Source: Pseudoalteromonas distincta
Lineage (GTDB): Bacteria > Pseudomonadota > Gammaproteobacteria > Enterobacterales > Alteromonadaceae
Assembly: GCF_000814675.1 (NCBI RefSeq)
Contig: NZ_JWIG01000006.1
Coordinates: forward strand, 51,191-115,190
Length of the DNA stretch: 64,000 nt
Direction: 5' to 3'
Shown: positions 18,139 to 28,847 of the stretch, piece after piece
How positions within the stretch are numbered: the stretch's first letter is position 1
How the letters are laid out: each line of letters opens with the position of its first letter
Translations under genes and position numbers: made by a program
The notes under the pieces: generated by a model
Seen by the model: only the letters and a program-made list of their open reading frames with translations
Database searches by the model: none
What the model was told of the DNA's origin: nothing

Positions 18139-19368
18139 ATGGAAAATACAATAATAGAACTAAAGTTTTCACTCGATACCTTCTATTTTTTAATATCAGG
18201 TATATTAGTAATGTGGATGGCAGCAGGTTTTGCCATGTTAGAAGCGGGCTTAGTTCGCTCTAAAAACACAGCTGAAATTTTAACTAAAAATGTCGCGCTG
18301 TATTCAATTGCATGTACGATGTTTTTATTAGTTGGCTACAACATTATGTATGTAGACAATGCCGAAGGTGGTTTTATTCCTTCAATAGGCGCTTTAATTG
18401 GCACACAGGCTGCTGATGCTGACCATTCTTTAGAATCTGACTTTTTCTTCCAAGTAGTATTTGTTGCAACGGCTATGTCGATTGTATCGGGTGCAGTTGC
18501 TGAGCGTATGAAGCTATGGGCTTTCCTTGGCTTTGCTGTAGTACTAACTGGTTTTATTTACCCTATTGAAGGTTACTGGACATGGGGTGGTGGTTTCTTA
18601 TCTGAAATGGGCTTTGTAGATTTTGCAGGTTCTGCAATTGTACATGGAGCAGGTGCAGCTGCTGCACTAGCTGGTGTATTAATCCTAGGTGCTCGTAAAG
18701 GCAAATATGGTAAAAACGGTGAAATATACCCAATTCCAGGTTCAAACTTACCACTTGCTACACTAGGTACATTTATTTTATGGATGGGTTGGTTTGGCTT
18801 TAACGGTGGTTCTCAATTACTACTTTCGGATAAAGAAAACGCAACTGCGGTAGGTCAAATATTACTTAATACTAATGCAGCTGCTGCAATGGGTGCTATT
18901 GCTGCACTGTTTGTATGTAAGATACTTTGGGGCAAATCAGATTTAACCATGGTATTAAACGGTGCATTAGCAGGTTTAGTTGTAATTACTGCAGACCCAC
19001 TTTCACCTTCTCCATTAATGGCATGTTTACTAGGTTTACTTGGTGGCTCATTAGTTGTGTTTAGCATTATAGCACTTGATAAAGTTAAGATTGACGATCC
19101 AGTAGGTGCTATCTCTGTACACGGTGTGTGTGGTGCATTAGGTATTATGTTAGTACCACTAACCAATGGTGATGCAAGCTTTGTTAATCAGTTAATTGGT
19201 TTAGTGTGTATTCTTGCCTTTGTATTTGTAGCATCATTTATTGTTTGGACTGTGCTTAACAAAACAATGGGTATACGAGTAACTGAAGAGGAAGAACTAA
19301 ACGGTATGGATCAACACGATTGTGGTATTGAAGCCTACCCAGAGTTTGTTTCTGTTCGAAATAGCTAA
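18139..19368 (+). CDS. amtB: Ammonium transporter AmtB
   Basis: A 409-residue inner-membrane protein with about 11 membrane segments. Diagnostic segments include AGFAMLEAGLVRSKN, the first conserved pore histidine in AIVHGAGAAAAL, and the second in ISVHGVCGALG. It lacks an obvious cleavable signal peptide, which fits the shorter Amt subtype. The trimer conducts NH4+/NH3 and is gated by GlnK encoded directly upstream. A purine-rich ribosome site (AAGGGGG) overlaps the end of glnK. The operon ends at the terminator at 19399. Confidence 0.95.
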   Translation: MENTIIELKFSLDTFYFLISGILVMWMAAGFAMLEAGLVRSKNTAEILTKNVALYSIACTMFLLVGYNIMYVDNAEGGFIPSIGALIGTQAADADHSLESDFFFQVVFVATAMSIVSGAVAERMKLWAFLGFAVVLTGFIYPIEGYWTWGGGFLSEMGFVDFAGSAIVHGAGAAAALAGVLILGARKGKYGKNGEIYPIPGSNLPLATLGTFILWMGWFGFNGGSQLLLSDKENATAVGQILLNTNAAAAMGAIAALFVCKILWGKSDLTMVLNGALAGLVVITADPLSPSPLMACLLGLLGGSLVVFSIIALDKVKIDDPVGAISVHGVCGALGIMLVPLTNGDASFVNQLIGLVCILAFVFVASFIVWTVLNKTMGIRVTEEEELNGMDQHDCGIEAYPEFVSVRNS

Positions 19369-19398
19369 TAGTTTATTTAAATAATAGTGTGTTTACAC

Positions 19399-19428
19399 AA
19401 AGCCCTACTTCAGTAGGGCTTTTTTTGT
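19399..19428 (+). terminator. Intrinsic terminator after amtB
   Basis: Stem AAAGCCCTAC/GTAGGGCTTT with a four-base loop, followed by a T-run. Confidence 0.9.
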
Positions 19429-19518
19429 TTCAGGGGGGGTTAACTTTTCGGATGTTAGGATATGCCCAATATGCTAAGCTCACACTCGTGAATAACCCTT
19501 GGAATAAATTACACTTAA

Positions 19519-21861
19519 ATGGCCGACAATAAAAAAACACCTACCAGCAAACCTGCAGCTAAACGTGCAAGTAAATCGTCAAGCACGACAAAAAAAAGCA
19601 CATCAAAGGGCAGTAAAAAAACAGTTAAGCCCACTGTAAAACGCTCTTTTATGAGAAAAACATGGTCAGTGTTTTGGAAATTCAGCTTGGCTGTTTTTAT
19701 TGCAATGGCAATGTATTTCATTTATCTAGATTCAAAAACAACACGTATATTTGAAGGTAATAAATGGCAACTTCCAGCGCAAGTGTATGCTCGTTCTATG
19801 GAGTTTTATCCGGGGCAATTTTTATCAAGCCAAGAAGTTGTGTTTGAGTTAGAGCGTCTACATTATTCATCTGTTAATAGATTAAGCAGAACAGGGCAGT
19901 TTGTTAAAACAGCAGATAGCATCAAGATTTATCGCCGTGATTTTGAATTTTATGATGGCCTTGAAGAATCACATATTATTGAACTTCGTTTTGCAGGGCA
20001 AAAAGTTGCGACCATTAAAGATAAGTTCGGCAGGCGTTTAAACTCTGCTCGCCTAGAACCTGTGCAAATAGCGCGAATTGGCAACGATTCTAAACAAGAT
20101 AGAGAATTTGTACCGCTAGATAAGTTCCCAGCCATGCTTAAAGATACGCTACTGGTGGTTGAAGACCGTGATTTTTATGATCACCATGGTGTGTCGGTGT
20201 TTTCTATTTTACGTGCGCTTTATTCAAATATTAAAGCGGGACGCACCGTTCAAGGTGGCAGTACGCTTACTCAGCAATTAGCTAAAAATATTTACCTCAC
20301 GCGTGAGCGTTCTTTAGTACGAAAAATAAATGAGGCCTTTATTGCCCTTATTTTAGATTATCGCTATTCAAAAGATCAGATATTAGAAGCTTACTTAAAT
20401 GAGGTATACCTAGGGCAATCATACAACCAAGGCATCCATGGTATGGGGCTTGCCTCTGACTTTTACTTTTCAAAGCCTGTAGACGAGCTTGAGTACGACC
20501 AAATTGCTCTGCTGGTGGCAATGGTTAAAGGCCCATCTTATTACAACCCACGTCGTTATAAAGAGCGCACAATGGAGCGCAGGGACTTAGTGCTGCGTCT
20601 AATGGTCGAAAATAAGTTACTTAGCACAAAAGAGTACCGTGCATCGCTTAATCGCCCAATTGATATTGCGCCAATGAAAGCCAGTTTACAAAAATCATAC
20701 CCAGGCTATTTAGAGCTAGTAAACAGAGAATTAAATGAATTATTACCAGATCAGCAAACACTTGATGCAGGTGTAAGAGTATTTACTTATTTTGATTTGC
20801 AAAAGCAAACAGCAATGGAAGAGTCTATTGAAAAGAGTTTACCGTACTTGGAAAATCGCCCTAGAACTGAAAAACTAGAAGCAGCCATGATCTCTGTTAA
20901 TGTAGAAAAAGGCGGTGTTTCTGCACTTATTGCTGGTCGCGATGTTCGCTATTCAGGATTTAACCGTGTTTTAGACACAAAACGTAATATAGGCTCGCTT
21001 GTAAAACCTGCCGTGTATTTAACCGCACTGCAATTGCCACATTATAATTTAGCTACTTTGCTTGATGACTCGCCAGTACAGGTCACAAATGAGCAAGGTA
21101 AAGTATGGCAACCAGAAAATTTTGACCACCAATACCGTGGTGCAATCCCTCTTTATAAAGCATTTAGTAACAGTATAAATATCCCAGCGGTTAATTTAGG
21201 CCTTGATGTAGGTGTTGATAAAGTAGTAAATACATTAAAAGGTTTAGGTGCAACAGGGGCGATAGACGAATACCCATCGCTGCTTTTAGGAGCTGTTGAA
21301 ATGTCGAGTTTTGAAGTGGCTCAGCTTTATACAACAATTGCTGCAGATGGCGAATATAAAAAGCTCACTGCAATTTCGGCATTAACTGACTCGGTTGGTA
21401 AAGTACTTTATAAGCATAAAGTAAATGCAGAGCCTCGTTTTGATAAATCTGCAATGTATATGACCAAATACGCGATGAAACGCGTAACGAAAGATGGCAC
21501 TGCTAAACGCTTAAATTTACACTTTCCGTCAATCCAGCTCGCTGGTAAAACAGGGACCAGTAACGATTTACGTGATAGTTGGTTTGCAGGCTTTGATCAA
21601 AATACAGTGACTGTTGCGTGGCTTGGTCGAGATGACAACAAAAGCACTGGCTTAACAGGCAGCGTAGGCGCATTAGAAGCGTATATTCGTTACTTAAAGC
21701 CGCTTAACCCACAAGCAATAGCAGATACTCGTCCACCATCAATTCGCTGGGCATTTGTAAATGAGCAAACGGGTAAGCAGGCACCACCAGGATGTGGCAA
21801 GGTGATTCAGCTACCGCTTAGAGCGAGTGAGTTCGAGCCAAGACCGCAATGCATACGTTAA
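19519..21861 (+). CDS. mrcB: Penicillin-binding protein 1B (bifunctional transglycosylase/transpeptidase)
   Basis: A 780-residue class A PBP. A Lys/Ser-rich cytoplasmic tail (1-45) precedes a single membrane anchor (about 50-70) and a UB2H-like region (about 85-165). The glycosyltransferase domain has the catalytic E215 (VVEDRDFYDHHG) and GGSTLTQQLAKN. The transpeptidase domain has S493 in SLVK, the SIN triad at 552-554, and KTGTS. It polymerises lipid II and crosslinks peptidoglycan, normally activated by the lipoprotein LpoB. No LpoB gene is visible nearby. No clear ribosome-binding site precedes ATG 19519, but no better start exists. The cytoplasmic tail is unusually rich in KS/KT repeats. 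Confidence 0.95.
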   Translation: MADNKKTPTSKPAAKRASKSSSTTKKSTSKGSKKTVKPTVKRSFMRKTWSVFWKFSLAVFIAMAMYFIYLDSKTTRIFEGNKWQLPAQVYARSMEFYPGQFLSSQEVVFELERLHYSSVNRLSRTGQFVKTADSIKIYRRDFEFYDGLEESHIIELRFAGQKVATIKDKFGRRLNSARLEPVQIARIGNDSKQDREFVPLDKFPAMLKDTLLVVEDRDFYDHHGVSVFSILRALYSNIKAGRTVQGGSTLTQQLAKNIYLTRERSLVRKINEAFIALILDYRYSKDQILEAYLNEVYLGQSYNQGIHGMGLASDFYFSKPVDELEYDQIALLVAMVKGPSYYNPRRYKERTMERRDLVLRLMVENKLLSTKEYRASLNRPIDIAPMKASLQKSYPGYLELVNRELNELLPDQQTLDAGVRVFTYFDLQKQTAMEESIEKSLPYLENRPRTEKLEAAMISVNVEKGGVSALIAGRDVRYSGFNRVLDTKRNIGSLVKPAVYLTALQLPHYNLATLLDDSPVQVTNEQGKVWQPENFDHQYRGAIPLYKAFSNSINIPAVNLGLDVGVDKVVNTLKGLGATGAIDEYPSLLLGAVEMSSFEVAQLYTTIAADGEYKKLTAISALTDSVGKVLYKHKVNAEPRFDKSAMYMTKYAMKRVTKDGTAKRLNLHFPSIQLAGKTGTSNDLRDSWFAGFDQNTVTVAWLGRDDNKSTGLTGSVGALEAYIRYLKPLNPQAIADTRPPSIRWAFVNEQTGKQAPPGCGKVIQLPLRASEFEPRPQCIR

Positions 21862-21878
21862 TTTAAGATTACTTTAAA

Positions 21879-21909
21879 CAACAAAGCCGCTTATTTAGCG
21901 GCTTTGTTG
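21879..21909. terminator. Bidirectional terminator between mrcB and chemoreceptor genes
   Basis: Perfect 13-bp stem CAACAAAGCCGCT/AGCGGCTTTGTTG (21879-21891/21897-21909). The tails are only weakly T-rich, so its strength is uncertain. Confidence 0.75.
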
Positions 21910-21926
21910 TAAGTTGTAGTTAACGC

Positions 21927-23768
21927 TTAAGATTTAAAAAACTGCATTGATTTGGTTAAATCATTAGATAAGCGACTTAATTGCTGTGCATCTTGTAGCG
22001 TTGATTGAGCCGATGTTAGCGTTTGATCTGCTAAATTACTCACTTCTTGCGAATCATTTAATGCTTGTGTTGTTGCATTTGATTGCTGTTTAACACGCTC
22101 TGCAATTACTTCACCTTGATGTTTAATATCGCCCATACTTTGCTCTGCACTTTGCAATACTTCATTGGTTTGATTGGCTGCTTTTACTGATTGCTCCATT
22201 TTTTCAACACTTGAGCGCATTTTTTGCTGGGTGTCGTCAGATGCTTGTTGTAAAGAGCTAATAATTTGATGTATTTCTTGGGTTTGTGTTTGTGTACGCT
22301 GAGCAAGTGTTCTTACCTCATCAGCTACAACGGCAAATCCACGGCCATGCTCGCCGGCTCGCGCGGCTTCAATAGCGGCATTAAGTGCAAGCAAGTTTGT
22401 TTGATCGGCTATTTCACTGATCCCTTTACTTACTTTGCTAATTTCTTGGCTATCTTGTGCTAGCTTATCGAGCGCTTGTTGGCTCTCTGCAAATTCAATT
22501 TGAAGGTCTTGCATATATTTAGCAAGCTCCATTGTATTGTCTGAACCTTGTTTCACATGAGCTGCAGCATCTTGCGCGGTAAGCGTAGCTTGATGCGCAG
22601 ACTCTTCAACTGCAAGTGCGTTTTGAGCCATATCGCTTAGTGCATTATAAATGGCATTGACTCGAATTTGCTGTTTTGAAACATCATTGCTTGTTTGGCT
22701 GCTCGCATGTGATAGCGATTTAGTTGCATCGCATAACTCTTCTGTACTTGCTTTAACATCAAATAATAAATGTGAAAATGCGTTAAGTAGTGCGTTGTAG
22801 CGCGATGCAATAATTCCCATTTCATCATTAGTGCTCGAATCGATAGTTGCATTTAAGTCGCCATTCGCGGCTCTATTCGCGGCATCAGCAAAGCGATTAA
22901 TGGTATCAACAACTGCAAAATAAAAACCAATCATCAAATAAAATGCAAATAGCAAACTAATCAATGAAGCAGCTAAAACAAGATTTCGTGTCCACTGTTG
23001 AGTTTGTAGTTTTGCCTCTATAAGGCTCTCAAGTGTTGGAATGCTCTTACTAACAAGTTGATTAATACTACTGTGAACGTTGTTTGTTAGCTTAGTGAAC
23101 TCTGCTTGAGTTAATAGAATATCGTCTGGTTCAAGTAGTTTTTCATCTATCGCTTTTTTAAATGCATCCACAGCACTGTGTAAATTATTTAACGAAGGCA
23201 TAAGCGCTTTGTTTACTGATTTATCTGCATTGGTGGCTACATTGAGTATTTTATCGAGTTGTTTTTCGTATAAAGGAAGTGACTTACTAAAATTTGAAAG
23301 TGCTATAAACGTATCGGGCGTAAAACGGTTACTAGCCAAAACAGTATTAGCACTTTGCGCTGTTGAGTTTATTTGCATTATAAGTGCAGGAATTGGCGTG
23401 ACTAAAGAGCGGTTTACATAAGCGCTTGCTAATTGACTGTCTAAGGCTAGATTTGATTGAATAGAAACAAGTTCAAGTACTTCATTTGCTTGAGTGTCTT
23501 TTATGTTAAAGCCGAGTGAACGAGCTATTTTTATATTTTGATTCGTATCTCCCTGCATTTGATTTGAAAGTATAGATCTGTAGCCTTTTAAGCCTTGCTG
23601 CTGCATTTTTGAAACAGTAATACTTTCACTTAATAACGAGACTAAAAAAAACAAACTAAGTGCTAGAGGAACGAGTAAAATTCCAAACATTAAGCTGATT
23701 TTAGTTTTGTATTTTAAGTTTGCCATTAGCTGGATAGCGGGAAAAGAAAATTGGCGTAATCCTGACAT
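21927..23768 (-). CDS. Methyl-accepting chemotaxis protein with large helical sensor domain
   Basis: A 613-residue chemoreceptor. TM1 (about residues 26-50) is followed by a helical periplasmic domain of roughly 220 residues, TM2 (about 268-290), a HAMP domain (about 290-345) and a signalling domain with hairpin tip [27 protein letters not shown]. No Cache motif is seen; the helical ligand-binding region may be of the four-helix-bundle or HBM type, and the ligand is unknown. ATG 23768 has a GAGAG-type ribosome site. An internal Met (residue 15) is a possible alternative start. It is transcribed alone, convergent with mrcB. Confidence 0.92.
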   Translation of the reverse strand: MSGLRQFSFPAIQLMANLKYKTKISLMFGILLVPLALSLFFLVSLLSESITVSKMQQQGLKGYRSILSNQMQGDTNQNIKIARSLGFNIKDTQANEVLELVSIQSNLALDSQLASAYVNRSLVTPIPALIMQINSTAQSANTVLASNRFTPDTFIALSNFSKSLPLYEKQLDKILNVATNADKSVNKALMPSLNNLHSAVDAFKKAIDEKLLEPDDILLTQAEFTKLTNNVHSSINQLVSKSIPTLESLIEAKLQTQQWTRNLVLAASLISLLFAFYLMIGFYFAVVDTINRFADAANRAANGDLNATIDSSTNDEMGIIASRYNALLNAFSHLLFDVKASTEELCDATKSLSHASSQTSNDVSKQQIRVNAIYNALSDMAQNALAVEESAHQATLTAQDAAAHVKQGSDNTMELAKYMQDLQIEFAESQQALDKLAQDSQEISKVSKGISEIADQTNLLALNAAIEAARAGEHGRGFAVVADEVRTLAQRTQTQTQEIHQIISSLQQASDDTQQKMRSSVEKMEQSVKAANQTNEVLQSAEQSMGDIKHQGEVIAERVKQQSNATTQALNDSQEVSNLADQTLTSAQSTLQDAQQLSRLSNDLTKSMQFFKS

Positions 23769-23856
23769 AAGGCTCTCTTGTATTTTTTGTAATTAGGGTA
23801 AAGGTGAATAGACCTTGTTATGCTTAATTATCATTCATTTATAGTACATTACAAAT

Positions 23857-23882
23857 AAAAAAAGCCCTTTCGGGCTTTTTTC
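23857..23882 (-). terminator. Intrinsic terminator downstream of hemL
   Basis: GCCC/GGGC stem with loop TTTC, flanked by A6 and T6 runs, so it is symmetric; it lies between hemL and the chemoreceptor gene, both on the minus strand. Confidence 0.85.
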
Positions 23883-23948
23883 AATCTTTAGTCTTAATTA
23901 CATACTTAAAAACAAGTGGTTACAAATGTATAAATAGTAATTTTTAGC

Positions 23949-25229
23949 TTAAAGTTTAGCAAACGAGCGTTCCGCCGCCGCTATTGTGTCTTTTACTTCT
24001 TGCTCAGTATGTGCAGCACATACAAAACCAGCCTCAAATGCTGATGGGGCAAGGTAAACGCCTTCTTCAAGCATAAGGTGGAAAAAACGTTTGAAGCGCT
24101 CTAGGTCACACTCAGTTGCTTGCTTATATGTTGTTACTTTTTCAGCATCAGTAAAAAAGAATCCATACATGCCGCCCGCATAGTTAGTTGTTAGCGCAAC
24201 ACCGGCTTTTTTAGCACCAGCTTCAAAGCCTTCACAAATTGCTTTTGAAATAGCTTCTAACTTATCGTGAAGGCCAGGCTCACTTAATAGCTCAAGTGAT
24301 TTTAAACCTGCAGCCATTGCAATAGGGTTACCAGAAAGAGTACCTGCTTGGTAAACTGGTCCTACAGGCGCAATGTAATCCATTATTTCAGTTTTACCAC
24401 CAAACGCGCCAACTGGCATGCCGCCGCCAATTACTTTACCTAAACACGTAAGATCTGGTTTAATGTTGTAATAAGCTTGTGCACCGCCAAGTGCAACACG
24501 AAAGCCTGTCATTACTTCATCAAAAATAAGTACTGATTTATATTCGTCACATACATCACGCAAACCTTCTAAAAAGCCAGGCACTGGTGGAATACAGTTC
24601 ATATTACCGGCTACTGGCTCTACAATAATACAGGCAATTTCGTCTGCGTATTTTGCAAAAATAGCTTTTACTTCATCTAGATTATTAAACGAAACTGTAA
24701 GTGTATGCTTAGCAAAGTCTTCAGGAATACCTGGAGAATTAGGTACACCCATTGTTAGTGCACCAGAGCCTGCCTTAACTAATAACGAGTCAGCGTGACC
24801 GTGGTAACAACCTTCAAATTTTAATATTTTATCGCGACCGGTAAAGCCACGTGCTAAACGAATTGCACTCATTGTCGCTTCAGTGCCTGAGCTAACCATG
24901 CGTACTTTTTCGATTGATGGAACTAGCTCTTTTACTTTTTCAGCCATTAATATTTCGGCTTCAGTTGGTGCGCCATAGCTAAGGCCATTTTCTACAGCTT
25001 CGTGTACGGCTTGTTTAATTGCAGGGTGGTTATGGCCCATGATCATAGGCCCCCAAGAGCCAACATAATCAATGTAACGATTACCGTCGGCATCAAATGT
25101 AAACGCGCCTTCTGCTTTTGTAATGAATAGTGGCGTACCGCCTACACCATTAAAAGCACGAACTGGTGAGTTTACGCCACCAGGAATAGAAGCTTGGGCG
25201 CGTTCAAATAAGTCTTGGCTAATTGTCAT
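23949..25229 (-). CDS. hemL: Glutamate-1-semialdehyde 2,1-aminomutase
   Basis: A 426-residue PLP enzyme, the normal HemL length. Recognisable segments are [12 protein letters not shown], the [10 protein letters not shown] region, [11 protein letters not shown], and the PLP lysine in [17 protein letters not shown]. It converts glutamate-1-semialdehyde to 5-aminolevulinate, the second step of the C5 pathway to haem. AGGA stands shortly before the ATG. It follows pyrB by 33 bases on the same strand, so the two are probably co-transcribed. HemJ, a late haem enzyme, is two genes upstream. Confidence 0.97.
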   Translation of the reverse strand: MTISQDLFERAQASIPGGVNSPVRAFNGVGGTPLFITKAEGAFTFDADGNRYIDYVGSWGPMIMGHNHPAIKQAVHEAVENGLSYGAPTEAEILMAEKVKELVPSIEKVRMVSSGTEATMSAIRLARGFTGRDKILKFEGCYHGHADSLLVKAGSGALTMGVPNSPGIPEDFAKHTLTVSFNNLDEVKAIFAKYADEIACIIVEPVAGNMNCIPPVPGFLEGLRDVCDEYKSVLIFDEVMTGFRVALGGAQAYYNIKPDLTCLGKVIGGGMPVGAFGGKTEIMDYIAPVGPVYQAGTLSGNPIAMAAGLKSLELLSEPGLHDKLEAISKAICEGFEAGAKKAGVALTTNYAGGMYGFFFTDAEKVTTYKQATECDLERFKRFFHLMLEEGVYLAPSAFEAGFVCAAHTEQEVKDTIAAAERSFAKL

Positions 25230-25262
25230 GAAAAATCCTATAAATTGTCACTTAAAAGGGGG

Positions 25263-26279
25263 TTAGCTGTCGCGTTTGCGGCTAAACCAAGGTACGTCTA
25301 CTTCATACTTATCGACTTTGTTTTCTACGCCGAGTGTTAAAGCAAACAGTGCCATACGAATTAATACGCCATTTTGTACCTGGCGAAATATTGCTAAATT
25401 GTCGTTACTGTTTAAGTCGTTATCAAGCTCGTTGGCTTCTAAGCGACTATCACGTGGAAGAGGATGCATTAATACAGAGTTAGGCTTACAGTGAGCGCTG
25501 TAGATAGATTGGCTAATCCTAAAGCCGCCACGGTATTTATTTGCTTCTTCTTGCGAAGGAAAACGCTCTTCTTGAATACGTGTTTGGTAAACAATATCGG
25601 CTGCTAAATTACCTTCCATCTTATTTACTAGCTCAATTTTATGGCCCGCATTTTCTACTGCATCTAAAATGCTTGTTGGCATTTGTAAGCCGTCAGGCGC
25701 GACCATCGAAAACTTTACGTTTTTATAATGGCACAATAGTTTAGATAAAGAATGCACTGTGCGGCCATACTTTAAATCGCCCACAAGCGCTATATGCATA
25801 CCATCAATATTTTGACCAAAACGATGTAATTCGCGCTCAATGGTTAATAAGTCAAGCAATGCTTGAGTAGGGTGCTCATTTGGGCCGTCGCCGCCATTAA
25901 TAACGGGTACAGTACAGCCGTCAGCAAATTCACTAACTGAGCCTGCATCAGGATGGCGCATAGCAACAGCGTCAGCATAAGCTGAAATAACGCGGGCGGT
26001 ATCGTAAAGAGACTCACCCTTAGCAAGGGCTGAACTTTGCATACCTGTAGTTTCACGTACGCCACCGCCAAGTAAATTAAAGGCGGTGCCAAAGCTAACT
26101 CGTGTACGAGTGCTTGGTTCAAAAAACAAATTAGCTAAAATAGCGCCTTCTAGCACCGTAGTTTGCTTTTGCTTTTTAGCATAAGGCTCCATTTTTTTTG
26201 CTACTGCAAAAATACGTTCAATGCAGTCTCTGTCTAGCTGATTTACAGACAGTATATGCTCACCTTGGAAACTTAACAT
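25263..26279 (-). CDS. pyrB: Aspartate carbamoyltransferase
   Basis: A 338-residue enzyme with the carbamoyl-phosphate loop FFEPSTRTRVSFG, the HPTQALLDLLTI motif and DLKYGRTVHSL. It makes N-carbamoyl-aspartate in pyrimidine synthesis. I chose ATG 26279 because AGGA lies 8 bases upstream; the in-frame TTG at 26297 would overlap that ribosome site. No pyrI regulatory-chain gene follows, unlike E. coli, so this belongs to the longer ATCase class without an adjacent regulatory chain. hemL is next on the same strand. Confidence 0.95.
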   Translation of the reverse strand: MLSFQGEHILSVNQLDRDCIERIFAVAKKMEPYAKKQKQTTVLEGAILANLFFEPSTRTRVSFGTAFNLLGGGVRETTGMQSSALAKGESLYDTARVISAYADAVAMRHPDAGSVSEFADGCTVPVINGGDGPNEHPTQALLDLLTIERELHRFGQNIDGMHIALVGDLKYGRTVHSLSKLLCHYKNVKFSMVAPDGLQMPTSILDAVENAGHKIELVNKMEGNLAADIVYQTRIQEERFPSQEEANKYRGGFRISQSIYSAHCKPNSVLMHPLPRDSRLEANELDNDLNSNDNLAIFRQVQNGVLIRMALFALTLGVENKVDKYEVDVPWFSRKRDS

Positions 26280-26393
26280 AGGGTTATTCCTAATCAATCA
26301 AATGGGCGCGATAATCCATAAATGGAGCACGCAATCGCGCGTGTTATAGCAAGTATTGTAAATTGCAGCGCAGTTTAACATGCACCGAAACGC

Positions 26394-26828
26394 TTATAAA
26401 TTAGGTTTTATTACCGCAAGCGCCACTATGATGAGCAACGCAATAACTGGGAGCTCGTTAAAAATACGATAAAAGCGGTCTGTCTTAGTGTTGCGGTCAT
26501 GTTTAAAGTCATTTAATAACTTAAAACAGTAGCCGTGGTATATATATAATATGATCACCAGCACTAGTTTATAGTGCAACCACATACTGTATCTAAACCA
26601 ATCACGACCATATTCAACAATGGTTAATACACCAAATACAGCGGTTAATACAGCAAATGGGGTAACGAAATAAAGTAGTCTGCGCTCCATAACTTTTAAC
26701 ATAGAGTTGCATGATCTTTCCTCGCTCATAGCGTGATATACAAATAATCGAGGCAAGTAAAAAATACCGGCAAACCACGCAATCATAAAAAATATGTGGA
26801 ATGTTTTATAAATCAATAATGCGCTCAT
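26394..26828 (-). CDS. hemJ: Protoporphyrinogen oxidase HemJ
   Basis: A 144-residue protein with four membrane segments of the HemJ/UPF0093 family. The N-terminal KTFHIFFMIAWFAGIFYLPRLFVYH contains the conserved H11 (segment spans residues 8-32), and SMWLHYKLVLV carries the conserved lysine (K87). HemJ oxidises protoporphyrinogen IX in the inner membrane in bacteria lacking HemG/HemY. It sits 15 bases after the ClcA-type gene and upstream of pyrB-hemL. The haem role fits its neighbour hemL. Confidence 0.88.
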   Translation of the reverse strand: MSALLIYKTFHIFFMIAWFAGIFYLPRLFVYHAMSEERSCNSMLKVMERRLLYFVTPFAVLTAVFGVLTIVEYGRDWFRYSMWLHYKLVLVIILYIYHGYCFKLLNDFKHDRNTKTDRFYRIFNELPVIALLIIVALAVIKPNL

Positions 26829-26843
26829 AATAGTCCTTATTGT

Positions 26844-28526
26844 TTAAAGTAAGCTGTTACGAATGGTTAAAATATGATGAATTTGATCCCAGCGTAATAG
26901 CCCCATAATTTGTTGATTATCTAAAAGGTTATAAACGTAAAGCGCGCCACTTCTTTTATCTTTTAGGATATCGAAAGCATCGGCTAGGGTGGCCTGACTA
27001 CTGATGCCCTGCAAGCTAATATAATTTATATTTATTGTTTCATTAGACATTAGCGTTAAATCGTATTCAGCGAGACGATAGCCATTTTCTTCGTCAAAAA
27101 CAATTAACGGAGTTTGGCTATCCATGGCATCTAATGTGCTTTTTATTTGCACTTTATCGTCTGAATAAAGCAATTTAAAGTCTTCATCCATATCATCCAT
27201 TATCCCCACTTTTTGTAATGCTTCGGTAGCGGGAGATACATGGTACGGTAATCCTTGAAAATCTAATTGCTGCAAAAATATGGAGCGATTTCCAAAAAAC
27301 TGTAATGCTGTTACATAAGCCGTGGTTATAACTATCATCGCAGGAACAATTATTTCAGGTGACGATGTAAGCTCCATGACTGTTGTTAAAGCAGCTAGTG
27401 GCGCATGCAATGTGGCGGCCATTAATCCAGCCATACCTAACACGCCATAAGTACCCGCTATATCAGTGCCAGGACTAATAAACTGAGCAAAAAAAGCCAT
27501 TAATGTACCAATTAATACGCCAAGTCCAATTACTGGACCAATTAAACCGCCCGGAATACCCAAACCGATAGCAAACAATGTAGCAAGTAGTTTAGCGATT
27601 AAAATAGTTGTGAGTAGCTTTACGTCATCAGGAGATTCAACCGCGATAGTTATTGCGCTCATACCAGAGCCCATAGCATGAGGTACTGCGTAAGCTATTA
27701 AGCTGGCAATGCATCCTGCAATTAATAAACGAGGGAACATACTTAAAGGTTTAAATGTTTTAATAATTAGCATTAAGTTTTGATTAAAGCTAAATGCAAT
27801 AGCACCCAGCGCCATGCCGCATAATATTAAATAAGGGTAATGCCAACCACTCAATGGCGCTATGGTAATGAGTGCAAGCTCTGAACCTTCACCAAAAACA
27901 AACTGTGTGGCCAGTGCGCCAGTAACAGCGGCAAGCATGATAGGTACAAATATGTGTACTTTATATTCACGAAGTACCACTTCCATTACAAAAATAACGG
28001 CTGCAAGTGGAGTATTAAACGACGCGGCTATACCTGCCGCTACTCCACAACCACTTAGAGTACGCATGGCATTATGCGGTAAATGTAGCTTATCTGCCAA
28101 AATACTCGCCCCCGTTGCGCCCATATGCACGGAAGGCCCTTCTCGGCCAACTGAAAAACCGCTAATGAGAGCAAGTGCGCCACCAACAAATTGATTAACC
28201 GTATTGTATAAAGGCATTTGCCCGTAGTGACGTTTAATTCTGTGTATAACGAAGGGGATACCCAAGCGGTAATGTTTAAACCCAGTAAAGGCAGCAAACG
28301 TGGCTATTAGTAATGCAGCAACTAAAGGCATTAGTACACGTTCAAGTGTTGGTAGGGTAGTAAAGTCGTCAGGTGTTTCTAAAAATAAGCTTTGGAAAAA
28401 CAAAATGGTTAAGCGAAATAAAATAATAAAAAATGCAGCAATTAATCCGGCAACTACGCCTAATAAGCATAATTGTACAGATGTTTTAGGTTTTGCCAGC
28501 CGACGCCTGAGTTGCTCAAGCCACAT
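26844..28526 (-). CDS. ClC-family chloride channel/antiporter with C-terminal CBS domains
   Basis: A 560-residue membrane protein. The ClC selectivity motifs are visible: GSGMSA, GREGPSVHMGA (with the gating glutamate) and GIPGGLIGP. A C-terminal cytosolic region of about 120 residues (from about 440) resembles a CBS pair, which E. coli ClcA lacks. The gating glutamate suggests a proton-coupled antiporter, but the internal proton glutamate was not checked, so channel activity is possible. It is the first gene of a likely clcA-hemJ transcription unit. Confidence 0.92.
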   Translation of the reverse strand: MWLEQLRRRLAKPKTSVQLCLLGVVAGLIAAFFIILFRLTILFFQSLFLETPDDFTTLPTLERVLMPLVAALLIATFAAFTGFKHYRLGIPFVIHRIKRHYGQMPLYNTVNQFVGGALALISGFSVGREGPSVHMGATGASILADKLHLPHNAMRTLSGCGVAAGIAASFNTPLAAVIFVMEVVLREYKVHIFVPIMLAAVTGALATQFVFGEGSELALITIAPLSGWHYPYLILCGMALGAIAFSFNQNLMLIIKTFKPLSMFPRLLIAGCIASLIAYAVPHAMGSGMSAITIAVESPDDVKLLTTILIAKLLATLFAIGLGIPGGLIGPVIGLGVLIGTLMAFFAQFISPGTDIAGTYGVLGMAGLMAATLHAPLAALTTVMELTSSPEIIVPAMIVITTAYVTALQFFGNRSIFLQQLDFQGLPYHVSPATEALQKVGIMDDMDEDFKLLYSDDKVQIKSTLDAMDSQTPLIVFDEENGYRLAEYDLTLMSNETININYISLQGISSQATLADAFDILKDKRSGALYVYNLLDNQQIMGLLRWDQIHHILTIRNSLL

Positions 28527-28847
28527 GCATAATTCCTCGCTGTATTCTTCATCAGCATTTTAGCAAAAGAGTTTAGCTAAGTCCTTGTGATTTTGAAATT
28601 TTCGTAACTTATATTAACAATTTGCAATGAAGATTAAGACCTATTGCCTATAACTAAAATATTTAATGAGTTTATAGCGTATAAAGGTCGCTTTTAGTTT
28701 GCTTAAGTATTATTTTAGCTAGTTAATGTTTGGCCACTTTTTTATTAATTTATAGATATAACTTAGAGGAAAGAGTTGTTTTACTATACTTGATTAAAAC
28801 ACTCGGGTATTAGATAATCACGCCATTGCGATATTGAGGGTTTTAAA
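28527..28847. other. Divergent intergenic region, ClC gene to erpA
   Basis: These 321 bases hold both divergent promoters. The clear element is the IscR-type site at 28786-28810. The ribosome-binding site of erpA is GAGGG (about 28836-28840). Confidence 0.6.
28786..28810 (+). promoter_or_regulatory. Near-consensus IscR type 1 binding site upstream of erpA
   Basis: The 25-base stretch (left half ATACTTGATTAA, right half CACTCGGGTAT around a central AA) matches the published type 1 IscR consensus at 23 of 25 positions; mismatches are positions 9 and 17. It ends 37 bases before the erpA start. This predicts repression of erpA by [2Fe-2S]-IscR when Fe-S supply is adequate. Confidence 0.75.

Noticed and set aside
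26280..26297. Longer PyrB start at TTG 26297
   Set aside because: It overlaps the AGGA ribosome site for ATG 26279, which gives the usual 338-residue protein.
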